Shown here one piece after another: positions 54,021 to 62,850 of a stretch of 64,000 nt of DNA. This stretch comes from Streptomyces globisporus (GTDB lineage: Bacteria > Actinomycetota > Actinomycetes > Streptomycetales > Streptomycetaceae): the NCBI RefSeq assembly GCF_003501885.1, contig NZ_QWFA01000003.1, positions 21,414 to 85,413 on the forward strand. Direction: 5' to 3'. The notes below the pieces were generated by a model. The model was given only the letters and a program-made list of their open reading frames with translations, searched no databases and was not told where the DNA came from. Each line of letters starts with the position of its first letter. Positions within the stretch are counted from its first letter, which is position 1. Both the position numbers and the translations under genes were made by a program.

Positions 54021-54045
54021 ACTTAGCGACAGGGTGTCTCTAAGT
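54021..54045. promoter_or_regulatory. TetR-type operator between MmpL and its regulator
   Basis: ACTTAGCGACA-ggg-TGTCTCTAAGT is a 25-bp dyad, 11-bp arms with one mismatch. It lies 32 bp upstream of MmpL and 89 bp upstream of the TetR gene, the right place to control both. Confidence 0.8.
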
Positions 54046-54133
54046 TGTGTCAAGCTAACACGCTCTCTCGGCCTCCCGGCCGTGGGGGTAGGTTGGCGGG
54101 AGACGGCACAGTGCCCGAGGTGAAGCGGAGAAA

Positions 54134-54730
54134 ATGCCCAAGATTGAAGCCGACAGCGTCCGGGAGCACCGGGCCCAGCGGCTCGCGCGGCTGATCGATG
54201 CGGCCGAGGAGCTCCTGGAAGAGGGCGGCGCCGAAGCTCTCACAGCCGGAGCGGTTGCCGCGCGAGCCGGGATCGCCCGCAACAGCATCTACCGCTACTT
54301 CAACTCCATCGACGACCTGCTCGAACTCGTCGTCACCCGCGAATTCCCCGCCTGGATCGACGCGGTGGAGCAGGCGATCGCGAGCGAGACCACGCCCGCC
54401 GCCCAGGCCGCCGCCTACGTCAGGGCCAACCTCGAACAGGCGGCTCGCGGCACCCACGGCTGGCGGGCCGCGCTCTCGCGCGGCTCGCTCTCGCCGTCGG
54501 CGCGGGAGCGGGTGAGGAATCTGCACATCTCGCTACATGAGGCGCTCGCCCGGGTCGTGCGCGAACTGGGACAGCCACAGCCCGAGCTGACCGTGGCGGT
54601 GGTCCAGGCAGTTGTCGATGCGTGCATCCGCAGAATCGACCAGGGCGACGATCTGACGACCGTGTCCGACTTCGCGGCGGGAGCGACGCGTCGACTGCTC
54701 GCGGACGACGACTTGCCGCAGCACCCGTGA
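54134..54730 (+). CDS. TetR-family regulator of the MmpL cargo
   Basis: The 198-residue protein has the N-terminal TetR helix-turn-helix ('AEELLEEGGAEALTAGAVAA' and 'RAGIARNSIYRYFNSIDDLL') and a variable C-terminal ligand domain. It is divergent from the MmpL gene and close to a dyad, so repression of the exporter and itself is the simplest reading. Ligand unknown. Confidence 0.85.
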   Translation: MPKIEADSVREHRAQRLARLIDAAEELLEEGGAEALTAGAVAARAGIARNSIYRYFNSIDDLLELVVTREFPAWIDAVEQAIASETTPAAQAAAYVRANLEQAARGTHGWRAALSRGSLSPSARERVRNLHISLHEALARVVRELGQPQPELTVAVVQAVVDACIRRIDQGDDLTTVSDFAAGATRRLLADDDLPQHP

Positions 54731-55021
54731 CGCACCCCGCCCAGGCGGCTCGCAAGCCCGTCGATAGCGAAGCCCCGGCAGAACGAGCCTGATCTTGAGC
54801 GGTTCCGGACCGTGACGCAGATCGCTGGCGGCTCACATGCGAGCTAAAGGCCATGCGCTGCACGCACGAACCCCGCTCTCACAAACGGTCCTTTGCCCGA
54901 GCAAGATCGGAAACGGGCTGCCGGACTGCCGCCGGACCCGGTTCCGTTCTCAGAACCCGTTCTCACTCGAAAGTGACACGGACCCCCTTCTGAGACTTGC
55001 ATTGTGCGAAGATTCGGGCTC
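54731..55021. other. Gap upstream of the resolvase with a candidate res site
   Basis: No gene is seen. TCTCAGAA (54949-54956) and TTCTGAGA (54989-54996) form an inverted repeat, with CACT-CGAA-AGTG between them. Immediately upstream of the resolvase this is the expected place for a res site, but subsites I-III are not resolved by eye. Confidence 0.4.
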
Positions 55022-56029
55022 ATGACGGACCCTCAGCAGCCCCCGCAGACCGGCCGGTCGGACGCGGACGACGTCGAAGCGCACGCCTGTCCGAAGTGCG
55101 ATGCCCAGCCCGGATCACCCTGCCGCTCGCGCGGCGGCGCGGTCGCCTCCGCCTACCACACCCGCCGCTTCACCCTCGTGCCCCGGCTGAAGAAGGCGCT
55201 GCGCGTGGCCACCCCGGCCGACCGCGGACCCGGCCGGCCGTGGCGTCCGGGCACTCCGCCCCCGGCCCCGGTCGATCCGGACCTGCCGGGCGCGGACATC
55301 CGCATCGGCTACGCCCGATGCTCGACCCTGGGCCAGGAACTCGACTCCCAGCTCGACGCGCTCGCCGGACACGGCATCCCCCGGGACAAGATCTTCAGTG
55401 AGAAGATCAGCACCCGCGTCCGGGTCCGCCCCCGGTTCGAGGAGGCGCTGCGGACCGCGCGGGAGGTCAAGGCGCACGCCCCGCACTGCCGGGTCATCTT
55501 CACCGTGTACGAGATGAAGCGGCTCGGCCGCGACGCCGCCGAACTCACCGCGCTCGCCGACCACCTCACCGCCCACGGCCTCATCCTGGAGATGCTCGCC
55601 GGAACCTTGCCCGGCCTCTACGACCCCACTGGGCCGGGCAAGCTGCTGTTCGCGTTCTTCGCTGCGATGGCGGAGACCGAGCGGGAGAACATCCGCGAGT
55701 CCACCCTGGAAGGGCTCGACACCGCCGCCCGCAGGGGCAAGCACGGCGGCCGGCCCCCGGTCATCACCGACGACATGCTCCACACTGTCCTCCGGCGCCG
55801 CGCGGGCGGCGAGTCCGTCGAGCAGATCCAGCCCGACCTGTTCATCCCCACCGGCAAGCGCAAGGGCCACAACCCTTCGGTGGCCAGCGTCTACCGGGCC
55901 CTCGCCGAGCACGCTAAGCGCGAGGCGTACCCCGAAGCCGTCGAGCAGGCCCACGCCGACTTCGCCGCCAGCCGGACCGCGACGGTCTCTGAGCCTCGCC
56001 CCGCTACCCCTGACCGAGCGGCACTCTGA
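55022..56029 (+). CDS. tnpR: Serine resolvase with N-terminal zinc-finger-like domain
   Basis: The 335-residue protein has an N-terminal 'HACPKCDAQPGSPCRSRGG' segment (Cys23, Cys26, Cys34 and a later His46), then a resolvase domain with catalytic Ser101 in 'IGYARCSTLGQELDSQLDAL', 'EMKRLGRDAAELTALADHL' and 'FAAMAETERENIRESTLEGL', and a C-terminal DNA-binding tail. Ordinary Tn3 resolvases are about 185 residues; this one is nearly double. It would resolve cointegrates at the nearby res site. The stop lies 9 bp before the right terminal repeat. Confidence 0.85.
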   Translation: MTDPQQPPQTGRSDADDVEAHACPKCDAQPGSPCRSRGGAVASAYHTRRFTLVPRLKKALRVATPADRGPGRPWRPGTPPPAPVDPDLPGADIRIGYARCSTLGQELDSQLDALAGHGIPRDKIFSEKISTRVRVRPRFEEALRTAREVKAHAPHCRVIFTVYEMKRLGRDAAELTALADHLTAHGLILEMLAGTLPGLYDPTGPGKLLFAFFAAMAETERENIRESTLEGLDTAARRGKHGGRPPVITDDMLHTVLRRRAGGESVEQIQPDLFIPTGKRKGHNPSVASVYRALAEHAKREAYPEAVEQAHADFAASRTATVSEPRPATPDRAAL

Positions 56030-56038
56030 TCACAGAGC

Positions 56039-56078
56039 GCTACTTGTCACTTCGCGGCAGCTTCGGGAGGACAGGGCC
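56039..56078. repeat. Right terminal inverted repeat (40 bp)
   Basis: Exact reverse complement of 47818-47857. Confidence 0.95.
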
Positions 56079-56083
56079 GTCAG
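56079..56083. repeat. Target site duplication GTCAG, right copy
   Basis: Second copy of GTCAG, abutting the right terminal repeat. Confidence 0.9.
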
Positions 56084-56464
56084 AGCGAGGATCAGATGGG
56101 CCCCGTAGGGCGAGCCGTCGGTTCCGCCCTTCGCGTTCAGTGCCCCGCCGGTGCCGTCCTCGTCGATCGCGCAGTCCGCCGGGTCCAGGCCGAGCCGTGC
56201 GGCGAGCGCACCCACCGCGGTCAGAAGCCGGCTCCGGGTGTTCCCGGCCCCCGTGGTTCCGTCCTTCGGGAGGGGGAGCACCACGAGGAGATCGGCCAGG
56301 AAGCCACGGCGCAGGCCGTCCGGAGGGGCCGCCTCGAACGCCGCCGCGACCGGCTGGAGCTCGGAGACCAGCGGCAGCCAGGCACGCATCGCCGCCTCGG
56401 CGGTGTGCACCCGCTCCAGATTGCAGGCGACGCGGCAGACGACGTCGTCGGGAGAGAAGCGCAT
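56079..56464 (-). pseudogene. 5' part of the gene interrupted by the Tn3-family element
   Basis: 128 codons starting at ATG 56464 ('MRFSPDDVVCRVACNLERVH') run into the transposon. Joined to 47743-47812, the frame is restored as ...ALTGADPLDPDGG..., a 151-residue protein. It looks like an acidic helical protein conserved in Streptomyces, no recognised domain. As it stands a chimeric end ('[15 protein letters not shown]') is read through the terminal repeat. It loses 24 C-terminal residues. Confidence 0.85.
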
Positions 56465-56577
56465 CAGTGGGTCACGTACCCCTTCTTCGAGATGGTGGTG
56501 TCATTGTCCCGTCGGCGGGCGGGGCGACCGGCGGATATCAGGATGATCATGCCGGGTCCCGCCGGTTAAGGTGCCGC

Positions 56578-57357
56578 ATGACGTCTCTCTCCCACGACCG
56601 CTACTGCCACGAGATCCTGGCCCAGACCGACGCCCTGCGTGCGGTGCTGACCGGTGCCGATCTCACCGTGACCGTTCCCAGCTGCCCCGACTGGACCCTC
56701 CGCGAGCTCGCGGTGCACGTCGGCGGCGCGCACCGGTGGGTCGGCGAGATCGTCCGTACCCGGGCCTCCGAGGAGTTCCCGGAGGACAAGGTGCCCGGCT
56801 TCGAGGGGCCGGACGGCGAGGACCCGGCCGCACTGGACGCCTGGCTCGCCGAAGGCGCGGCCGCCACCGTCGCCGCGCTGCGGGAAGCCGGGCCGGACGC
56901 CGAGGTGTGGACGTGGGTGACCGAGCAGCGTACGGCCTTCTGGGCGCGCCGCATGACGCACGAGACGGCCGTGCACCGGGCGGACGCGGCGCTCGCCGCC
57001 CGCGCCCCGTACGAGGTCGACGCAGAGGTGGCCGCCGACACCATCGAGGAGTGGCTCGGCATCGTCGCCCTGGCCCAGGAGAAAGGCGACCCGGAGGCGG
57101 CGGAACTGCGCGGCGGAGGGCGCTCGTTGCATCTGCACGCCACCGACGTGCCCGGCGCGGAGTGGCTGATCGAGTTCGGCGACGACCGTTTCACCTGGCG
57201 GCGCGCGCACGACAAGGCCACGGTCGCCCTGCGCGGCACGCTCACCGATCTGATGCTCGTCTTCAACCGCCGCCTGGAGCCCGCCAGTTCACGGGTCGAG
57301 GTGCTCGGCGACGCGGCGCTGCTGGACTTCTGGCTGGACCGGTCCTCGTTCGGCTGA
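56578..57357 (+). CDS. Maleylpyruvate isomerase-family mycothiol-dependent enzyme
   Basis: The 259-residue protein has the MDMPI_N helical bundle: 'CPDWTLRELAVHVGGAHRWV' and 'RRMTHETAVHRADAALA' (His/Asp metal and thiol site). The C-terminal beta domain includes 'VALRGTLTDLMLVFNRRL'. These proteins use mycothiol as a cofactor. It is divergent from the interrupted gene, ATG 56578. Substrate unknown. Confidence 0.85.
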   Translation: MTSLSHDRYCHEILAQTDALRAVLTGADLTVTVPSCPDWTLRELAVHVGGAHRWVGEIVRTRASEEFPEDKVPGFEGPDGEDPAALDAWLAEGAAATVAALREAGPDAEVWTWVTEQRTAFWARRMTHETAVHRADAALAARAPYEVDAEVAADTIEEWLGIVALAQEKGDPEAAELRGGGRSLHLHATDVPGAEWLIEFGDDRFTWRRAHDKATVALRGTLTDLMLVFNRRLEPASSRVEVLGDAALLDFWLDRSSFG

Positions 57358-57371
57358 GCACCCTGCTCAGC
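57353..57371. terminator. Short hairpin between convergent genes
   Basis: GCTGAGCA-CCC-TGCTCAGC, 8-bp stem, overlaps the stop of the mycothiol-dependent enzyme and lies 9 bp from the LLM stop. A weak bidirectional terminator. Confidence 0.5.
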
Positions 57372-57379
57372 TGTCCCGC

Positions 57380-58390
57380 CTAGGAGTTGAGTTCCGCCAG
57401 GACCCGCAGCGTGTGCGGGTCCGGCGCGGTGACCAGCAGATCCGTCACCGGGCCCGTGCGCCACAACTCCAGCCGCTCCGCGATGCGGGCACGCGGCCCG
57501 ATCAGCGAGATCTCATCGGCGAACGCGTCCGGCACCGCCCGCACCGCCTCCTCCTTCCGGCCCAGGAGGAACAGCTCCTGGATCCGCCGGGCCTCCTCCT
57601 CGAACCCCATGCGGGCCATCAGATCGGCGTGGAAGTTGCGGGCCGCGTGCCCCATCCCGCCGATGTAGAAGCCGAGCATCGCCTTCACCGGCCACAGCCC
57701 CTCGGCCACGTCGTCGCAGACGTGCGCGCGGGCCATCGGCGCCACCATGAAACCGCCCCGGAGCCCGGCCAGGGAGGTCTCGTAGACGTCGGTGCGCAGC
57801 GGTGACCAGTACAGCGGCAGCCAGCCGTCCGCGATCTCCACCGTCTGCGCGATGTTCTTCGGGCCCTCCGCCCCCAGCAGGACCGGAAGCGAGGCCCGCA
57901 GCGGATGCGTGATCGGCTTCAGCGGCTTGCCGAGCCCGGTGGCGTCCGGACCGGCGTACGGATGGGAGTGGAAACGGCCCGCCAGCTCGACCGGCCCCTG
58001 CCGGGCCAGCACCTGCCGGATCACCTCGACGTACTCCCGGGTCGCCGTCAGCGGGCTCTTCGGGAACGGCCGCCCGTACCACCCCTCGACCACCTGCGGC
58101 CCCGACAAGCCCAGGCCCAGCAGCATCCGGCCGCCGGAGAGATGGTCCAGGGTCAGCGCGTGCATGGCCGTCGCGGTGGGGGTGCGGGCCGCCATCTGGA
58201 CGATGCCGGTCCCCAGTCGGATCCGCGAGGTGCGGGCGGCGATCCAGGTCAGCGGTGTGAAGGCGTCCGAGCCCCAGGCCTCCGCCGTCCACACCGAGTC
58301 GTAGCCGAGCCGCTCCGCCTCCTGGACCAGGCCGAGTTGGCCGGGGTCCGGGCCGCGGCCCCAGTAGCCGAGCGCGAGTCCGAGCCGCAT
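57380..58390 (-). CDS. LLM-class F420-dependent oxidoreductase
   Basis: The 336-residue protein has the luciferase-like TIM-barrel features: 'MRLGLALGYWGRGPDP', 'ERLGYDSVWTAEAWGSDAF', 'RIRLGTGIVQMAARTPTATA' and 'LTLDHLSGGRMLLGLGLSGP'. Such actinobacterial enzymes usually bind F420. ATG 58390 with GGAGGG 6 nt upstream; a longer frame overlaps the dyad at 58411. The dyad suggests TetR control. The substrate is unknown. Confidence 0.85.
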   Translation of the reverse strand: MRLGLALGYWGRGPDPGQLGLVQEAERLGYDSVWTAEAWGSDAFTPLTWIAARTSRIRLGTGIVQMAARTPTATAMHALTLDHLSGGRMLLGLGLSGPQVVEGWYGRPFPKSPLTATREYVEVIRQVLARQGPVELAGRFHSHPYAGPDATGLGKPLKPITHPLRASLPVLLGAEGPKNIAQTVEIADGWLPLYWSPLRTDVYETSLAGLRGGFMVAPMARAHVCDDVAEGLWPVKAMLGFYIGGMGHAARNFHADLMARMGFEEEARRIQELFLLGRKEEAVRAVPDAFADEISLIGPRARIAERLELWRTGPVTDLLVTAPDPHTLRVLAELNS

Positions 58391-58410
58391 ACCGTTCCCT
58401 CCAGCCTTTA

Positions 58411-58425
58411 CTGACGATGCGTCAG
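58411..58425. promoter_or_regulatory. TetR-type dyad upstream of the LLM gene
   Basis: CTGACG-ATG-CGTCAG, two perfect 6-bp arms, lies 21 bp upstream of the LLM start. Confidence 0.6.
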
Positions 58426-58458
58426 AAGCGTTGGGTGCGGGGTGGACTGTACGACAAC

Positions 58459-58486
58459 GGCCCCCCGCCCGGAAGGGCGAGGGGCC
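58459..58486 (-). terminator. Terminator of the downstream-facing membrane protein gene
   Basis: GGCCCCCCGCCC / GGGCGAGGGGCC with loop GGAA; one mismatch in 12. It lies 19 bp past the stop at 58505. Confidence 0.65.
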
Positions 58487-58504
58487 GCGGTGCACGCCTC
58501 GGGG

Positions 58505-59362
58505 TCAGCCGCGCTGGATGCCCGTGGTGTCCTGGAGGACGCCACGACGGCCGTCCTGCGTCTGGGCGATCAGGCTCTGGCCGCGCTGCTCCACCGCGAG
58601 GTACCAGGTGCCCGGCGCCAGCTCGGCGATCGGGTTCGGCGAACCGTCCTCGCCGTACAGCGGACGCGCCACCGGAACGGCGAACCAGAACGGGGTGAAG
58701 TCACCCGCCGGGGCCCCGCCGCCCTGCGGGGGCTGCTGGGCCTGGGCCTGGGCCTGCGGCGCCTGGTCGGCCGGGGCGGGCTGGCCCTGCTGGGGCGCGC
58801 CCGGGTAGCCGTAACCCTGGCTCGGCTGCGCGCCGTACGGCGCCTGCTGCTGGCCGCCCGGGTAGCCGTAGCCCTGGCCGGGCTGCGCACCGTACGGCTG
58901 CTGGCCGCCCTGCAGGCCCTGCGCCGGGCCGGCCGGGCTGAGGAGCGGGGCCTTGAGGAAGGGCACCAACGGTCCGGCGACCGCGCCACCGGCGAGCACG
59001 ATGGTGGCGAGCAGGCCGAGGATCAGGCCGGCCCCGGCGTTGCTGATGTCGAGGATCGTCCAGAAGGCGGTCCACAGGGCGAAGACGGTGAGCGCCACGC
59101 CGAACTGGCCGAGGTCCAGCCCGACGACCTTGCGGCCCGGCATCGCGCGGCCGATGATCACCAGCGCCGCCGCGATGACGCCGGCGAGGTAGACGCTCAT
59201 CAGGATGCCGAGCGCGTCCCAGGCGTTAGGGCTGTCGAACCGGGAGCAGTCGACGCCCTGCGGGCAGTCGTAGCTGGAGAAGTCGAGGAAAGAGGCGATG
59301 AACAGCACGACCGCTGCTCCGATCACCACGCCGTCGCCTCGTGTGAGGGATCGGATATTCAC
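58505..59362 (-). CDS. Membrane protein with Gln/Gly/Tyr repeats (DUF5336-like)
   Basis: The 285-residue protein has four membrane helices in the first 140 residues ('VVIGAAVVLFIASFLDFSSY', 'LGILMSVYLAGVIAAALVII', 'FGVALTVFALWTAFWTILDI' and a fourth). A low-complexity linker with repeats of PYGAQPxQGYGYPG follows, then a globular end with 'FTPFWFAVPVARPLY'. Mycobacterial DUF5336 proteins share this layout. Role unknown. Confidence 0.7.
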   Translation of the reverse strand: MNIRSLTRGDGVVIGAAVVLFIASFLDFSSYDCPQGVDCSRFDSPNAWDALGILMSVYLAGVIAAALVIIGRAMPGRKVVGLDLGQFGVALTVFALWTAFWTILDISNAGAGLILGLLATIVLAGGAVAGPLVPFLKAPLLSPAGPAQGLQGGQQPYGAQPGQGYGYPGGQQQAPYGAQPSQGYGYPGAPQQGQPAPADQAPQAQAQAQQPPQGGGAPAGDFTPFWFAVPVARPLYGEDGSPNPIAELAPGTWYLAVEQRGQSLIAQTQDGRRGVLQDTTGIQRG

Positions 59363-59529
59363 GTGAAGGTCCTTAGTCGGTCGTCTCGTCGGGGCGGTCG
59401 TCGCTGCCGCCGGTGCGGCTCGAAGCTCGGGAGCGGCTCCCCATCGTACGGATGAATCTATCGTCTGCCCGGGCGGGTTGCCCCCGAGCCCGGATCATGA
59501 GCGGTTATCCCCCCAATATCACCGCAGAA

Positions 59530-60405
59530 CTACCTCTTCAGGTAGCCGGCAATGCCGTCGGCCAGTCCTTGGGCCGCCTTCTGCCGCCAACTCGCGGCGG
59601 TGAGCAGCGCGGCGTCCTTCGGATCACGCATATTGCCGCATTCGACGAAGACTTTGGGCACGGTCGACAGATTCAGTCCACCGAGATCATCGCGGGTGTC
59701 GAGGCCGGTATTTCCGCCGATGTAATTGGAAGGCGCGCTTCCGGTCGTGCGGGCGAAGTGTCCCGCGATCCTCGCGCCGAGATCGGCGGAACTCTTCACG
59801 ATCTTCGAGGTGTCGGCCCCGCCGCCTTTGACCCCGGCGGGCAGGATCACATGGAAGCCGCGGTTGCCCACCGCGGATCCGTCGGCGTGCACCGAAACCA
59901 CCGCGTCGGCCTTCGCCTCGTTCCCGATCCGGGCCCGCTCGTCGATGCACGGCCCGAACGGCCGGTCCGCGTCGTGCGTCAGCCGGACCCGGGCGCCCTC
60001 GGCCTCCAGCAGCGCGCGCAGCCGGTGGGAGACGTCGAGGGTGAACCGGGCCTCCGCGTAACCGTCGTTGGTGGCCGTTCCGGTCGTATCGCACTCCTTG
60101 CGGCCGGTGCCGATGTCGACCTGTTTGTCGATCTCCCGGGTGTGATCGCGGTTACCCGGATGGTGGCCGGGGTCGATCACCACGGTCCGGCCGGTCAGCG
60201 GGCCCTTCGGCGGCTGCGTCCCGGTCGGAGCCGGGGCCGCCGAGGTGGCGGCGTCCGCGCCGGGCCGGGGCGGGGCCGCACCGGCGTCGCCGGTTTCCTG
60301 ACCGCCGCCGCATCCGGCGGCGGTCAGACATACGGCGGCCAGCGCGGCGGCCACGGACAGGGGCCGGGCGCGGCGGGTGGGGGGAGGGCTGTCGTCGTAC
60401 GGCAC
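59530..60405 (-). CDS. Lipoprotein N-acetylmuramoyl-L-alanine amidase
   Basis: The 291-residue protein has a signal with lipobox ('LAAVCLTAAGCGGGQ', lipid Cys) and an Amidase_3 domain: 'TVVIDPGHHPGN' (zinc His), Glu in 'YAEARFTLDVSHRL', 'DAVVSVHADGSAV' (zinc His) and 'VFVECGNMRDPKDA' (catalytic Glu). It cleaves the amide between the glycan and stem peptide of peptidoglycan from outside the membrane. Confidence 0.9.
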   Translation of the reverse strand: MPYDDSPPPTRRARPLSVAAALAAVCLTAAGCGGGQETGDAGAAPPRPGADAATSAAPAPTGTQPPKGPLTGRTVVIDPGHHPGNRDHTREIDKQVDIGTGRKECDTTGTATNDGYAEARFTLDVSHRLRALLEAEGARVRLTHDADRPFGPCIDERARIGNEAKADAVVSVHADGSAVGNRGFHVILPAGVKGGGADTSKIVKSSADLGARIAGHFARTTGSAPSNYIGGNTGLDTRDDLGGLNLSTVPKVFVECGNMRDPKDAALLTAASWRQKAAQGLADGIAGYLKR

Positions 60406-60440
60406 GCGGCGATGCTACCCATCCGGCCGTCCCGGGCTGC

Positions 60441-62671
<2,231 letters not shown>

Positions 62672-62778
62672 GCGTGGGGCCTCCCGGGCAGCCTTCGGTC
62701 ACCCGGGCTCCCCCCAAGTGCGTGCAGGGTGAACGCTTCCGGACGGCGCTTCTATTCCGGCCCGGATCCGGCAGTCTC

Positions 62779-62793
62779 CTGACCTTCCGTCAG
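62779..62793. promoter_or_regulatory. CTGAC-N5-GTCAG dyad
   Basis: Five-base arms just left of the KstR-type site, similar in half-site to the dyad at 58411. It might bind the same unknown TetR regulator. Confidence 0.3.
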
Positions 62794-62795
62794 AT

Positions 62796-62809
62796 TGGAA
62801 CGTGTTCTA
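62796..62809. promoter_or_regulatory. KstR-type operator upstream of the acyl-CoA dehydrogenase
   Basis: TGGAACGTGTTCTA matches TnnAACnnGTTnnA exactly. It lies 41 bp before the start of the dehydrogenase, in the promoter. Confidence 0.7.
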
Positions 62810-62850
62810 CTCTTGCGCCGTTCCAGTGGCTGCGACCGGTGGAGACGCGC

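Larger units (their letters stand above)
47818..56078. mobile_element. Complete Tn3-family transposon, 8,261 bp
   Basis: The element is bounded by 40-bp perfectly matching terminal inverted repeats (47818-47857 and 56039-56078) and flanked by a 5-bp target duplication GTCAG. Inside are a DDE transposase (47968-51009), an MmpL-DUF3817 exporter (51437-53989) with its divergent TetR regulator (54134-54730), and a serine resolvase (55022-56029). It interrupts a gene, so the insertion is later than that gene. All parts needed for replicative transposition and cointegrate resolution are present. Confidence 0.95.

Noticed and set aside
54837..55025. Plus-strand frame before the resolvase
   Set aside because: It spans the candidate res site, lacks a binding site and shows no conserved features.
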